A stretch of DNA of 64,000 bases, taken from contig NZ_JACIAY010000011.1 of the NCBI RefSeq assembly GCF_014194975.1, forward strand, positions 99,409 to 163,408, read 5' to 3'. Every line of letters begins with the position of its first letter. The stretch's first letter is position 1. Under the pieces are notes generated by a model, which saw only the letters and a program-made list of their open reading frames with translations, was not told where the DNA came from and searched no databases. The translations under genes were made by a program, and so were the position numbers. The stretch comes from Sphingomonas sp. BK580 (GTDB lineage Bacteria; Pseudomonadota; Alphaproteobacteria; Sphingomonadales; Sphingomonadaceae). Positions 1 to 9,227 of this stretch are shown here, piece after piece.

Positions 1-1
1 A

Positions 2-217
2 GCTCCGATCCGAGAGGTCTTCTACGCTGCAACGGAGCAGCTCAGGCGAGACAAGCCGCTTGCCGGGATGCCGAGATCTAAAAAGGCACGTTGGATCGAG
101 CCGCAGATGCGCGTCCGGGTTCGGCATCTGAAGGGCAGCGACAAGGTGCGTCATGCTTCGCTGGTCGATGTGACGGAGCTGTGCGGAGTGCGCCGAAAGG
201 CGGGTCTACCGCGTTGA
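2..217 (+). CDS. ATP-dependent DNA ligase, C-terminal fragment (cut by window edge)
   Basis: An open frame enters from the left edge and stops at 215-217, giving 71 residues. The segment ARWIEPQMRVRVRHLKG followed by VRHASLVDV resembles the C-terminal OB-fold tail of LigD-type ATP-dependent DNA ligases, where a W(I/V)EP motif is followed by a strand and an R-H-(P/A)-S motif. The catalytic nucleotidyltransferase core would lie outside the window. Such ligases seal nicks and are often carried on large alphaproteobacterial plasmids. The call rests on a short segment, so another OB-fold protein is possible. Confidence 0.55.
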   Translation, partial: APIREVFYAATEQLRRDKPLAGMPRSKKARWIEPQMRVRVRHLKGSDKVRHASLVDVTELCGVRRKAGLPR

Positions 218-236
218 CGCGGCGAAGGAGACCGCT

Positions 237-470
237 TTGACCGACCTGCCGACCTTGCTCGAGAGCACCTCAATCACCATCCCGCTCGATGTCATGCTCG
301 AGCTGATCCGTGCCGCTCGCGGTGACAGCTCGGAGGCCTTGCGCGAAGAGGTCGACAACCTTCTTAAACTCGAGGTCATTGGCACACTCGAGGGCCTCTC
401 AGGCATCACCGAGGAACAGGTTGCTGAGCTCGTGACGCAGGCATTCGGGGACACTACCTCTCAGGCCTGA
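237..470 (+). CDS. Small acidic protein of unknown function
   Basis: A 77-residue frame starting with TTG, preceded by a good ribosome-binding site (AAGGAG at about 225-230). It begins 19 bases after the ligase stop, so it is probably co-transcribed with it. The protein is acidic and predicted mostly helical, with no cysteines and no membrane segment. I do not recognise the family. Confidence 0.45.
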   Translation: MTDLPTLLESTSITIPLDVMLELIRAARGDSSEALREEVDNLLKLEVIGTLEGLSGITEEQVAELVTQAFGDTTSQA

Positions 471-478
471 TCCGATCG

Positions 479-793
479 TCACTTCGCACCGAGAAGCGCC
501 AGGACAGCCGCGAGCGACATGACGAATAGCGAAAGCCATATCGCAATCTGGCCGTAGATATGAAGAACTACGCCGACCCATGAAAATCTCCGACGCAGCA
601 GGATTCCGCTGCCAACGGCTACGAAGAACGCAACCGTGGTGGGAAAGGCTATAGATGGAGATCGCTGCAGCCCTGCTTCCGCAAGGGGCATCAATCCGAT
701 CGCGGTGACGAGCAGCCACGAAAACGCTAGCAGCAGGCCGTCGATGGCTTGCGCCCTTGAACCAGCCTCGGGCGAGGTTTGCGCGCTTGCCAA
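479..793 (-). CDS. Small three-helix membrane protein; candidate entry-exclusion protein
   Basis: 104 residues from a TTG start at 793-791, chosen because AAGGAGG sits six bases upstream; the open frame itself runs on to 958. After a short polar N-terminus there are three hydrophobic segments (about residues 16-35, 45-62 and 70-100). It is on the same strand as the transfer operon and lies beyond its last gene, traG. In the F plasmid the inner-membrane entry-exclusion protein TraS sits directly downstream of traG and recognises the TraG C-terminus, so position, size and topology make this a candidate. That role is inference; there is no recognisable sequence match. Confidence 0.5.
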   Translation of the reverse strand: MASAQTSPEAGSRAQAIDGLLLAFSWLLVTAIGLMPLAEAGLQRSPSIAFPTTVAFFVAVGSGILLRRRFSWVGVVLHIYGQIAIWLSLFVMSLAAVLALLGAK

Positions 794-811
794 AAAACCC
801 TCCTTAGCATA

Positions 812-827
812 GCCTCCGCGCGGAGGC
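812..827. promoter_or_regulatory. 16-bp perfect palindrome in a divergent intergenic region
   Basis: GCCTCCGCGCGGAGGC is its own reverse complement. It sits between the divergent starts at 793 (minus) and 835 (plus), directly upstream of both ribosome-binding sites. It may be an operator controlling both genes or a hairpin in the leader of either. Confidence 0.4.
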
Positions 828-834
828 GTTTGCC

Positions 835-1038
835 ATGCAAAAGTTCGATAATACCCTATACTACTTGACCGTAGATAGTCCTGGCGGACCGGTGTACGCG
901 ACAAAGTCGACGGACGATGATGCTGACACACAATACTGCAACGATGAAGCAGCAACAAGCCGTGGGGTGCGCCTTGGACAGATGATCGGTTCTATCGTAT
1001 TGCTAAGCGGCTTTCTCTACTGCTGGTTTGCCCTGTAG
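835..1038 (+). CDS. Small tail-anchored membrane protein, unknown
   Basis: 67 residues: a polar, Asp-rich N-terminal part of about 45 residues followed by one C-terminal hydrophobic helix (about 48-66) ending right at the stop. A weak GAGG lies 8-10 bases before the ATG. It converges on traG, whose stop is 4 bases away. A hand count of 901-960 gives 48% GC, lower than most of the transfer operon. Unknown family; it could be a second surface- or entry-exclusion component or a recent insertion. Confidence 0.4.
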   Translation: MQKFDNTLYYLTVDSPGGPVYATKSTDDDADTQYCNDEAATSRGVRLGQMIGSIVLLSGFLYCWFAL

Positions 1039-1041
1039 GCA

Positions 1042-3924
1042 CTATTCCCGCCTTGTTGGGTCGGTGAAGAATTGGCGGTTTAAGTCCTTGTTCACCTCCG
1101 ACTGGACCTGACTTCCTGCCTGAACAGCACCTTGCCGCATAACGCCCTGAGCATCTTGCTCCGACTGCAACGCGGCCTTTCCAGTCCGGACACGCTCCCG
1201 CGCTTGCTCGCCACTCGGTAGCGTCGGCGCTGCGGGGAGCGACGCTAGGCCCTTCGGATGATGCCTTGCTATGACGTCTGCATCTGAGCTGACCGGGGGC
1301 GGCGCAACTTGCACCAAGTCCGGCTGATGCAAACTTGGAGCAACCTGGTCATAAATTTCCTGCTTCTTCTGCGCCAGGAATGTCGCCAGCATACCGTCCC
1401 TTGTCAGTCGTTCTTGCTGAGTGAAAGTGGCCTGATGGAGGCTTGGCGCATTAAGTCCGGGCTTCTCTGCCGCCATCCGAGTGTACCATTGGCTAAATTC
1501 CTGACTAAGGTTCTCGCTCATTTGGAGACCGTGGGACTCAGCGAAGCTAGCATCGCGGGTCAGCTGCTGGGATAGTTCGTGTAGCTTCTGAGCACGTTGC
1601 TCATGTGAGTATGCCATCGCGAGCGCGTCCTCCTCACTCACGGAAGATGTGCGATCCGTAGAGGCGCGCGTGTAGGTCCCTACTTTGGTGTACGTACCGC
1701 TTGAGGTTCCGGCGGAATCACCGTTCGCATGCTCATTGCGAGCTGCGTCAGAAGAGCTGCTATTCGTATCGTCAGTCCGGGTGCGATCTGCACTATGGTT
1801 GAGGCCATCACGCTGAGCACCAGTCCAAGTGACGCTCCCTGAAACCTTTGGGATCGGGACAGCGTCAAGGATTCGATCCAACCGACCTCGTGGGGCATTC
1901 GTTGTTTGGTTGGCCGCTGGAGCAGTCCCAGTGCCCTGATCTGCTTTTTGGGCTGGCTCCGCACGTCGTGTACGCGTCGGAGAGCCCGCTTCGATGCCTC
2001 CTTGCACTTGATGAAGGGTTTCTGCGCTGCGGCTCTTAGCGTCTGTCGATCGAAGGGTCTGTCCGGTCGACGAGCGGTTCTCAATACCGTTAGAGACAGA
2101 TCCAGTGTCGCGATCAAACGTCTCGAACGAGGTTCCTGTTTGGCCGCCCTGACCAGTCTCGAAGCCGGAGCCGATGGTCGTCGATCGACCGGTTGAACTC
2201 CGGTTCGTGTGCGTAGCCGACCTGATTGCGGCCGCTGCTTCCAGCTCGCTTCGCGACGCTCTCTCAGCGTCACTAGCTGCCTGCCTCATCTCCGCGACAT
2301 ACCCGGAGGACATCGTCGGTTGAACAGCAAGCTTACTCATGCCGGGCGTGACATCGAAGACCGACTGGCCGTTGCCATAGCTGCTCGTTGTGGTTCCATC
2401 ATCGTAGCGGAACGAGGAGCCCGCCGTCGCAGCTGAGGAGAACATCGGTGCATTCGACCACTGGTCGCTCTGGCGCATGTTGGAGGTCGAGTTGGCGAAG
2501 CTCGTATTCCCGTACGAGTAGTTGCCGGTCGTCTGCTCGGCAGCGGCAGCTTCCGCGGCGTTTTGCGCCGGGCTGAGGATCGACGTCGCCTGACCCGAAA
2601 TGCTCATCGCGCCCTTGGCGAGACCAGCAGCGAGGAACGGCACACTCATCAGCATGAACCCCGCGATCGTCGCGGTCTCGGCGTTGACGGCCCCGATCCC
2701 GGCGTAGGTGCCAAGAGTCATGCCACCCTCGGCCACGCCCTTCGCCGCGATCGTCGCGCGGGTCATGCAGATCATGTGAAGGATGACGTAGAGCGGTCCC
2801 CACGAGGCGAGATAGAAGAAGCCGGTCAGGTATCCCTTCAGTGCTCCGACACCCGTCTGCGGCATCAGGAACAGCGGGAAAATCACCGGGAACATCGCGT
2901 AGAACACGACGGTCAGCACGATGTTGAGGATCGGCACCCAGCTCATCGCCTGCTGCGCGATCGAGTTGTACGTGTTGCGCGCCTGAATGTCCGCGCGTGT
3001 GGTGGCGAACGTATCGATCGACGCCGCGCCTGGCCCGCCTGCCATGCCGTCACGCGCCTGCATAAAGGCGTTGATGGCCGTGTTCTGGCGCATGACAGCC
3101 TCAAAGTTGGGGCTCGCGGCGGTGAAGGCCTGATTGACGATCGGCACGTCCTCCCGGAGCTTAGCCGAGGCGACTGCCGTCGAGAGCTTCGGATAGGCCT
3201 GCTTCGACCAGAGCGGCGTGTGCGCTGCGATCATGGGCGTCCACTGCTCGGAAAGCAGGTTGTAGGCGTTGTTGCAGGTGATGATGTCGGTCGTGACCGC
3301 TGCACCGGCGCGGCTGGTCCACGGCTGCGACCGCGCGACTGAGCCCGGACCCATCGCGTTCCAGAGGTCCTTGGCGTTGGCGAGGTCGGTCATCGACTTC
3401 TGCCCGAGCATGATGTCGCCGAAGACGCAGTTCTTGAAGTGCGCCGAGAGGTTGGTAGCGAACTCGGCGTCGCGAATCTCGAAATTGCGCGTCGCGTCGA
3501 ACAGGCGTGCGCCGTAGACCATGCCGTTGGTCGAGTAGTTGAGCTGGCTTGGCATCGTGAAGACGGTCTCGGCCGTCCGCGTCAGCCAGTCGCCGACCTG
3601 GCTGGTGAAGCTCGCCATGACGCCGAGCCCGAGAGGCACGTTGGCGATCGTCGCAGGCGCAAGCGAGGGATTGATGCGGTCGGTCACCTTCACACTGACG
3701 GTCGGCACCATGAGGCACGAGTAGATCAGCGTCGAGCCGAGGAACCAGTTCATCCAGACGCGCCAGTTCATCGTGAACGCGACCGACATGAGCGTGTAGA
3801 TCAGGCCGAGGATCATCACCACCCGTAGCAGGGCGCGATAGCCGCCTCCGCCTGTCCACGCGGCAACCGCGTTGAACGTGTTGACGATGTATTCGCCGCC
3901 ACCAATCGTGAAGACCTCGACCAT
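1042..3924 (-). CDS. traG: F-type conjugative transfer protein TraG (mating-pair stabilisation)
   Basis: A 960-residue inner-membrane protein and the last gene of the tra operon. TraG helps assemble the F-type pilus and stabilise mating aggregates; its periplasmic C-terminus is the target of entry exclusion in F. Hydrophobic segments are at about 31-50, 58-78, 330-354, 364-387 and 418-437, the usual layout of the TraG N-terminal domain. From about residue 440 the protein is a long, soluble, Ser/Thr/Gln-rich region without membrane segments. Base composition falls there: hand counts of 60-base samples give 53-55% GC at 1441, 1741 and 2041, against 57-75% at 2881, 3301 and 3421. This suggests an exchanged C-terminus. 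The start lies 12 bases after the traH stop. Confidence 0.9.
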   Translation of the reverse strand: MVEVFTIGGGEYIVNTFNAVAAWTGGGGYRALLRVVMILGLIYTLMSVAFTMNWRVWMNWFLGSTLIYSCLMVPTVSVKVTDRINPSLAPATIANVPLGLGVMASFTSQVGDWLTRTAETVFTMPSQLNYSTNGMVYGARLFDATRNFEIRDAEFATNLSAHFKNCVFGDIMLGQKSMTDLANAKDLWNAMGPGSVARSQPWTSRAGAAVTTDIITCNNAYNLLSEQWTPMIAAHTPLWSKQAYPKLSTAVASAKLREDVPIVNQAFTAASPNFEAVMRQNTAINAFMQARDGMAGGPGAASIDTFATTRADIQARNTYNSIAQQAMSWVPILNIVLTVVFYAMFPVIFPLFLMPQTGVGALKGYLTGFFYLASWGPLYVILHMICMTRATIAAKGVAEGGMTLGTYAGIGAVNAETATIAGFMLMSVPFLAAGLAKGAMSISGQATSILSPAQNAAEAAAAEQTTGNYSYGNTSFANSTSNMRQSDQWSNAPMFSSAATAGSSFRYDDGTTTSSYGNGQSVFDVTPGMSKLAVQPTMSSGYVAEMRQAASDAERASRSELEAAAAIRSATHTNRSSTGRSTTIGSGFETGQGGQTGTSFETFDRDTGSVSNGIENRSSTGQTLRSTDAKSRSAETLHQVQGGIEAGSPTRTRRAEPAQKADQGTGTAPAANQTTNAPRGRLDRILDAVPIPKVSGSVTWTGAQRDGLNHSADRTRTDDTNSSSSDAARNEHANGDSAGTSSGTYTKVGTYTRASTDRTSSVSEEDALAMAYSHEQRAQKLHELSQQLTRDASFAESHGLQMSENLSQEFSQWYTRMAAEKPGLNAPSLHQATFTQQERLTRDGMLATFLAQKKQEIYDQVAPSLHQPDLVQVAPPPVSSDADVIARHHPKGLASLPAAPTLPSGEQARERVRTGKAALQSEQDAQGVMRQGAVQAGSQVQSEVNKDLNRQFFTDPTRRE

Positions 3925-3936
3925 CGCTCGCTGTCC

Positions 3937-5406
3937 TTAGTTGAGGCCCTGCGCGCTCAGCCCGCGCGAGAAGTTGAGCGACGCTGCCATCGCCGGCGAC
4001 ATGCTGTTCTGCAGCGTCGACTCGAGCATCACCGATTTGTTGATGAGGAAGATCGTCTGGTTGAGCGTGTCCTTCAGTTTGAAGTCACGCTGCGCATAGC
4101 GCTCGCGCGCGGCCGCAAGCTGCTCACGCCACGCCTTGCTCACATCGACATCGCCCGACTGAACCTGCACCGACGACTGGCTGATCCGATCGAGCATGTT
4201 GTCGATCATCGCCGAGAGCAGGTTGATCGCCACGATCTCGGCGAGCGCGCTGGTCTCGCCGGGGTTGAAGCTCTGGTGCGCCATCGCCTGCACCGCCAGC
4301 ATTTTGTAGAGCGGTAGCGAGGTCATGTTGAGCAGCTGCTGCTCCGCGACGTCGAGCGCGCTGTCCGTGCGGATCTTGGAGTTGATCGAGTCGATCATTC
4401 CCTTGATCTTCGTCCGCAGTCCGACGGCGATCTGCAGCTGCTGCTCCGTCACCTTGAGGCACTTCAGCTGCTCATCGCACTTCAGGAACTTGACCGGTGT
4501 GCCGCCAGTGCCGGTGCCGTCGAGCAGGGCAGTGACGACCGCCTCTTCGGCAGGACCGTGGAAGGCGACCATTGGGCCGCCATCCGGCGCACCCTTCGGG
4601 TCGACGACGATCGTGCCGACCAGCGTCATCAGGTACTCGGAGAAGCCCTGGTCGTAGGTGCCGAACTTGTTCGATTTCTGGATTGCGTCCCAGGTGTAGT
4701 TGCGCGGCGCGCCGGCCGCGTTCTCGGCCATCTTGGGGTCCTTGCTGGCGTCGATCGTCGCTTCCTGCTTGCCGCCGGGGCCGCATTCCTGCCGCGAGCG
4801 CGCCCAATCGGAGAACATGCCCTCGCTGTTGCCGATCGCGGCGCAGACGTTCGAGCGTGCGCCGGCCATCTTGGGCCACAGGCCACCCACCAGACCCTGC
4901 GCGGCCTCGCAGGACGAGATGTTCATCTGGTTCATCTGCTGCGCCTTGTTGGCCATGCCGTCCATGACCTTCCCGATCTCCGGGGACACGCTGTCGATAG
5001 CGAGCTGGAAGGCGAAGCCGAGCGCATTGTTGGCGGTCGCCTTCAGCATGGCGACCATCTCGGCGCCGTTGATGAAGGAGAAGGAGCCCGTGAAAATGTC
5101 GATGCCGCCGCAGCCGGCGCGCACGCTCGGCATCTGCAGGTTGAACGGCTGCACGCTCTTCTGCGGGAAGCGCGTCCAGACGTTGCCCATCGAGTAATAG
5201 CCTGCGGTCTGCCCCTGGTAGGCAGAAGGGCCGGTCACATTGGCTGCGCCCCCAGCATCCTGGAAGAAGCTGTTCATCTGACCGGCAACGTCGGCACGAG
5301 CGATGTCGACCGGGATCATGCTCGCGGCGCCGAGCACCGCGATGGCCGCGGCGGTACGCCGCATCAGCACGCGGAAGGGTGAAGGGCGAGGGGAGCGGGC
5401 GGGCAT
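3937..5406 (-). CDS. traH: F-type conjugative pilus assembly protein TraH
   Basis: 489 residues with an N-terminal signal peptide (charged start, hydrophobic core about 17-32, likely cleavage near ARA-D at 36-39). TraH is a periplasmic/outer-membrane-associated protein needed for pilus assembly and works with TraF, TraW, TrbC and TrbI. Length and the Cys-containing central part fit the family, and its place between traF and traG is canonical. The ATG overlaps the traF stop by one base (TGATG), which suggests translational coupling. Confidence 0.9.
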   Translation of the reverse strand: MPARSPRPSPFRVLMRRTAAAIAVLGAASMIPVDIARADVAGQMNSFFQDAGGAANVTGPSAYQGQTAGYYSMGNVWTRFPQKSVQPFNLQMPSVRAGCGGIDIFTGSFSFINGAEMVAMLKATANNALGFAFQLAIDSVSPEIGKVMDGMANKAQQMNQMNISSCEAAQGLVGGLWPKMAGARSNVCAAIGNSEGMFSDWARSRQECGPGGKQEATIDASKDPKMAENAAGAPRNYTWDAIQKSNKFGTYDQGFSEYLMTLVGTIVVDPKGAPDGGPMVAFHGPAEEAVVTALLDGTGTGGTPVKFLKCDEQLKCLKVTEQQLQIAVGLRTKIKGMIDSINSKIRTDSALDVAEQQLLNMTSLPLYKMLAVQAMAHQSFNPGETSALAEIVAINLLSAMIDNMLDRISQSSVQVQSGDVDVSKAWREQLAAARERYAQRDFKLKDTLNQTIFLINKSVMLESTLQNSMSPAMAASLNFSRGLSAQGLN

Positions 5407-6314
5407 CAGAAGTCCTCGCCGGGCTTGGTGTTGGTGAGCATGAAGATGCGCTCCATGATCTCGTCGGCCGACATGACGCCGAAGCCGATGGGGACGGTCT
5501 TGCGGGTGACGGTGTCGAAGAGCACCAGCGCCGGCGTGGCGAGCGGCACGCCCATGCGCTCGCGCTGGCCGCTGTCGACGACGTAGTTGGGGAAGGAGCG
5601 GCTCGGCCCGCCGTCAGTCGAGACCGCCATCACCGTCATGCGGTGGCTGTCGGCGACCGAGCGGAGGATGGGCGAGAACACCTCACAAGCCGCGCAGCTC
5701 TGCGCGAAGAAATAGAACATGCCGTAGCGCTGGCCGATACGCGCCAGCGCCTGATCGCGGGTCGCGCTGCGGTTGTCGGTCCACGCGCGCTTGCCAACCG
5801 TCGAGACCGGTCGCTGCAGCGTGTAGTCGATGTCGGGGTTCTGCCAGAGCGCGCGCTGCCAGGTGTCGGAAAACACCGAGGCGCGGTCGAGCTGCTCACG
5901 CTGGAAGCGGACGTAGGCGATCACGTTGGCCTCGGTCGGCTCGAGGATGGCCTTGTTCTTCAGTTCGTTGAGCTGCCGCGTGATGGCCTTCATGCGATCG
6001 GTTGCCGAAGCCTGCGCCTGCTGCACGGCCTGCGGCGTCTTAGGGAGCGCCTTGGGGCGCTCGCAGTAGAACCACTGCCCTAGACGGCGCTGGCCGCAGT
6101 AGAAGTCGTCACCCTGCGCCGGCCCAGCCGCGCTTACCTCAAGGACCTCCGGCTGCGCCTGGTCCTCGGCAGTTTCGCCTTCGCCAACGTCCGCCATGGA
6201 GGCGGACTGGAGATCCAACGACTGCGCGGGCGCCGCGATCGGCGCGGCCGCGGCGAGCAGCATGAGGAGCGTGGCGGCGAAGCGGCCGCGGCGGTTATCC
6301 CTGATCGTCGTCAT
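5406..6314 (-). CDS. traF: F-type conjugative transfer protein TraF (thioredoxin-like)
   Basis: 302 residues from the ATG at 6314, chosen because GGGGAG sits seven bases upstream; in-frame TTG (6338) and ATG (6320) starts are alternatives. A signal peptide spans about residues 1-30. The C-terminal half is a thioredoxin fold with a CAAC redox motif at about 207-210, preceded by FYFFAQS. F-plasmid TraF itself lacks the CxxC, so this copy may be redox-active and help fold the Cys-rich TraN, TraU and TraH. The gene overlaps the upstream winged-helix-like gene by 20 bases. Confidence 0.85.
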   Translation of the reverse strand: MTTIRDNRRGRFAATLLMLLAAAAPIAAPAQSLDLQSASMADVGEGETAEDQAQPEVLEVSAAGPAQGDDFYCGQRRLGQWFYCERPKALPKTPQAVQQAQASATDRMKAITRQLNELKNKAILEPTEANVIAYVRFQREQLDRASVFSDTWQRALWQNPDIDYTLQRPVSTVGKRAWTDNRSATRDQALARIGQRYGMFYFFAQSCAACEVFSPILRSVADSHRMTVMAVSTDGGPSRSFPNYVVDSGQRERMGVPLATPALVLFDTVTRKTVPIGFGVMSADEIMERIFMLTNTKPGEDF

Positions 6315-6702
6315 CGTCATGCTCCCCGTCGAGCTCAATCATTGCGAGTTGAAGGACCGACATCATCCGCGCGACGTCGAGCATCTTGGTGCCCTGATCG
6401 AGCATGCGGACGATCCCGCGCAGGTGGCTGCGGCCGTGCTTGCGGCCCTTGATCGTGGCGCGCATGCCTGTCGGGCGGCGAACCAGCCACCCGGCATCGA
6501 CCATGCGCGGGAAGGAGCGCTCGACCTCGCGCGGGTCGACGTCGCACTGGAACCAGTGGCTAACCGTCTGCGCGACCTCGCCCGCGGAGGTGCCGCGGCT
6601 CGAGCGATGAATACGAAGGAACACCGCCAGATCGAGCACCGACATGTCGATCATGCACGGCCCCCCCGGACCGTCCGCATCATTTGCGCCCGTGAAGGTC
6701 AT
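6295..6702 (-). CDS. Winged-helix-like small protein inside the tra operon, unknown
   Basis: 135 residues from the first ATG; an in-frame ATG at 6654 would give a 119-residue form starting just before the folded part. The core (about residues 20-90) has a helix pattern with VERSFPRMVDAGWLVRR, resembling winged-helix proteins in which a recognition helix is followed by a beta wing. The C-terminus is very acidic (a run of Asp). It lies between traN and traF, overlapping both. It may be a small regulator or a structural partner; the function is unknown. Confidence 0.6.
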   Translation of the reverse strand: MTFTGANDADGPGGPCMIDMSVLDLAVFLRIHRSSRGTSAGEVAQTVSHWFQCDVDPREVERSFPRMVDAGWLVRRPTGMRATIKGRKHGRSHLRGIVRMLDQGTKMLDVARMMSVLQLAMIELDGEHDDDDDQG

Positions 6703-8473
6703 AATACCCCTGAATCTTTTGCTGGATGTCGTTCATTACGCTGACCTCATCCGGCAGCTTCGCTGCGTCCATGAACTCGGCATAGACCTCGGAGAAATCC
6801 ATCCGGGACAGGTCGAGGCGCTGAAACTCCTCGATCGTGAAGCCCTTGCAGGTTTCGTCCTTGGGTTTGCCCCATGGCTTGTTGATCTGCAGGCGACCTT
6901 GCTCCTGCAGGATCCGGGAAAGCTTGCTGCCGAAACAGCAGTAGGCGTCCTTCGACGTTACGCAGACGCCGAGGATCTTGTCCGAGCAGTAGGATCCGAC
7001 CTTATGGCAGAGCCCCTTGTCGTCCTTCTCGTCGAGCTGCTTCTCGGCCGAGCTGCACAGCCACGGCGTCAACAGCGGCACGCCCTTGCCGGAGCAGCAG
7101 TTGGAGGCGCCGAAGATCTTCTTGTTGCAGGTGTTGCGCTCGCCCGAGAAGACCGTGAGCTTGTCCGGGTCGAACTGCTTGCCCGCATCGCCGATCGCGT
7201 GGAGCGCCACCAGCGCGTCCTTGAACTCGGTCGAGGCCTCACGCTCGATCTGCTCGCAATCGCCGTTGATGCAGTAGACGTCGTTGCCGCAGACATACTG
7301 CTTGTCGGTCGCAGCAGGATCGTCAGGCAGCGGACAGCTGTAGACGCGCTGCGACACCTTGCAGGCGCCGTCTCTCGGATCGTCGAGGCACTCGTCGCGG
7401 AGGAACTTGCACTGCTTGTTGTCGTCGAGCGCGCTGCAGTCGCTCGCCGGCTGGAGCCGCTGGCAGGTGAAACTCCGCGACCAGGCCCAGCAGCTCTGCG
7501 TCACCGCCACGCCCTCGATCGTGCGCGTCTCCGGCCCCTCTGTGCACACCTCGGCGACCTGTGCGGTGCAGCTCGTGTCGGCGGCCAACGCGGGGCACGT
7601 GCCCTCGTTGCGCGTCACGGTGACGGTCGTCTCGCCCTCCTTCTTGAGGAAGACGGTGTTCGTTTTGAAGTTAAAGTGGGCCGGGATCTCGCCCTGCGGG
7701 ATCTCGGTCGAGCAGGAGTAAAGCTGCGCGGTGCCGCTGACCTTGCTCTTACAGAATTTGCGGTAGTCCTCGATGTTCGTGCCACCGGCGCCCATCTCGA
7801 TTTGGGCATCGCAGACGTGCTTGGACACCGGCTCGGCGCGGCAGATACCGGCCGCGACCTTGGCCTGCATCACCGTATTGCGAGCAAAGCCGTTGCCCTC
7901 GTTCTTGTCCGGCGCACCGTAGTAGAACCAGCGTGAGGTGTTGATGACGCTCGGCACCATGGTGCCGCGGCAAGTCTCGTTGGCCTGGGTGACCTTGGAG
8001 CCCTTGTTGCAGGTCGCCTCGTAATAGCCCTTCGAGCCGACCGAGGGCGGGAGAGCGGTGCAGGTGCCCGTCGTGCCGCCGATGTTCTGCCCGCCGAGGT
8101 AGGTCTCGGGGTCCTTCTCGATCGCGGTGCCGCGCGAGGTCGCCGCGAGGATTTCCGAGTTGCTGAAGCTCGGGCGGGTGCCGGCCGTGTCGACGACGGT
8201 GCCATAGGCGTCGCTGGTCGGCGCCGCGCCTTTGCCGTCCATCGTCAGCTTGTCGGGATCGTCGAAATAGACCTTCTCGGGCAGGTCCGTGCCGCCGTAG
8301 CCGGGCAGCTCCTGCAGCTTGGCGTCGCTGGGTCCCAGGCTCTCGTCCGCGCGCATCGCCTTGCCCATGGCGTTGCCTTCCTGGCGCGCCTGCTCGATCG
8401 TCGTCTGCGCGATGACGCCGCTGGCGCCGCCCGCAATGACGGCGAGGAAAAGCGAGGCGGCGAGGCGCTTCAC
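6680..8473 (-). CDS. traN: F-type mating-pair stabilisation protein TraN
   Basis: 597 residues, strongly cysteine-rich throughout, with a signal peptide at the N-terminus (GTG start at 8473, cleavage near IA-Q around residue 22). TraN is an outer-membrane adhesin contacting recipient receptors; the many cysteines are expected to form disulfides in the periplasm. The C-terminal part contains the conserved Cys-rich block with ASNCCSGKG and AYCCFGSKLSRI, typical of the family. The start immediately follows the trbC stop. Recipient specificity usually maps to the variable central region. Confidence 0.9.
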   Translation of the reverse strand: MKRLAASLFLAVIAGGASGVIAQTTIEQARQEGNAMGKAMRADESLGPSDAKLQELPGYGGTDLPEKVYFDDPDKLTMDGKGAAPTSDAYGTVVDTAGTRPSFSNSEILAATSRGTAIEKDPETYLGGQNIGGTTGTCTALPPSVGSKGYYEATCNKGSKVTQANETCRGTMVPSVINTSRWFYYGAPDKNEGNGFARNTVMQAKVAAGICRAEPVSKHVCDAQIEMGAGGTNIEDYRKFCKSKVSGTAQLYSCSTEIPQGEIPAHFNFKTNTVFLKKEGETTVTVTRNEGTCPALAADTSCTAQVAEVCTEGPETRTIEGVAVTQSCWAWSRSFTCQRLQPASDCSALDDNKQCKFLRDECLDDPRDGACKVSQRVYSCPLPDDPAATDKQYVCGNDVYCINGDCEQIEREASTEFKDALVALHAIGDAGKQFDPDKLTVFSGERNTCNKKIFGASNCCSGKGVPLLTPWLCSSAEKQLDEKDDKGLCHKVGSYCSDKILGVCVTSKDAYCCFGSKLSRILQEQGRLQINKPWGKPKDETCKGFTIEEFQRLDLSRMDFSEVYAEFMDAAKLPDEVSVMNDIQQKIQGYYDLHGRK

Positions 8474-9217
8474 CTACGCGCCCTTGCCCATGTTGCGCAG
8501 CGCCACGGATGCGACGCCAGCGCCAGGTCCGCGCCCGTCAACGAAGGTGTCGAGCACATAGCGCACCGACACGTTGCCGGTGATGCGATCGAACGCCGGG
8601 ACGGCGGTGCGGCAGTTGAGGCCGGAGCACAGGTCGAAGTCGGAGGAGACCGCGACGTAGGTCGGCACCGCCTGAACATCGAAGGCGCGGAACAGGCGCG
8701 GGTCGATGCCAACGTTGGAGAGCTGATCCTTCTCGGTCACGACCTTGCTCAGCGCCTCGCTGAACGCCTTCATCGAATTGTTCGGGAAGCCGCGAAACAC
8801 GACCACGCCGCCCGCCTTGGCGGTGTCGGCGATGAGCTGGCGCAGCGCCGGCGCCGGCATCGACAGGCTGGCGAAGGTGATGAACTGCGGCGCGTCACCG
8901 CGGCCGGTCGACGACACGTTCTGGCTTGCGCCCTTGATGATCTCGTCGAAGTCGAACGCACCGTCACCGTTGATCGGTAGGTCGGCCTTGGCCAGCTCGG
9001 TGAGGTTGCCGGTCGCCTTGTCCTGCACCGCGACCGCTTCCTGGCGGAAGGCGTCGCCGCGGTTGCGGACCTGCTCGGCGAAGGTCTCGGCATCGCCCTG
9101 CATGGCGGCCGAGCGGCGCTTGATCGCCTCGAGGTCGAGCCCGTCGACCGTCTGACCGATGGCCTGGATGCCGGCGAGCCCGGCGATCCCGGCAGCGACA
9201 AGGAGGAAGCGGCGCAT
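8474..9217 (-). CDS. trbC: Type-F pilin assembly protein TrbC
   Basis: 247 residues with a signal peptide (about 1-20). The C-terminal half carries the characteristic TrbC segment: FASLSMP, then a helix, then GGVVVFRGFPNNS, a thioredoxin-like fold without a CxxC. TrbC is periplasmic and acts with TraW in pilus assembly; in some plasmids the two are fused as one TraW-TrbC protein, while here they are separate. It abuts traN and lies 10 bases after traU. Confidence 0.88.
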   Translation of the reverse strand: MRRFLLVAAGIAGLAGIQAIGQTVDGLDLEAIKRRSAAMQGDAETFAEQVRNRGDAFRQEAVAVQDKATGNLTELAKADLPINGDGAFDFDEIIKGASQNVSSTGRGDAPQFITFASLSMPAPALRQLIADTAKAGGVVVFRGFPNNSMKAFSEALSKVVTEKDQLSNVGIDPRLFRAFDVQAVPTYVAVSSDFDLCSGLNCRTAVPAFDRITGNVSVRYVLDTFVDGRGPGAGVASVALRNMGKGA

Positions 9218-9227
9218 CAGGGTCTCC

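Noticed and set aside
6644..7936. 430-codon plus-strand frame opposite traN
   Set aside because: Shadow of the high-GC codon pattern of traN; Leu/Arg/Val-rich without domain sense.
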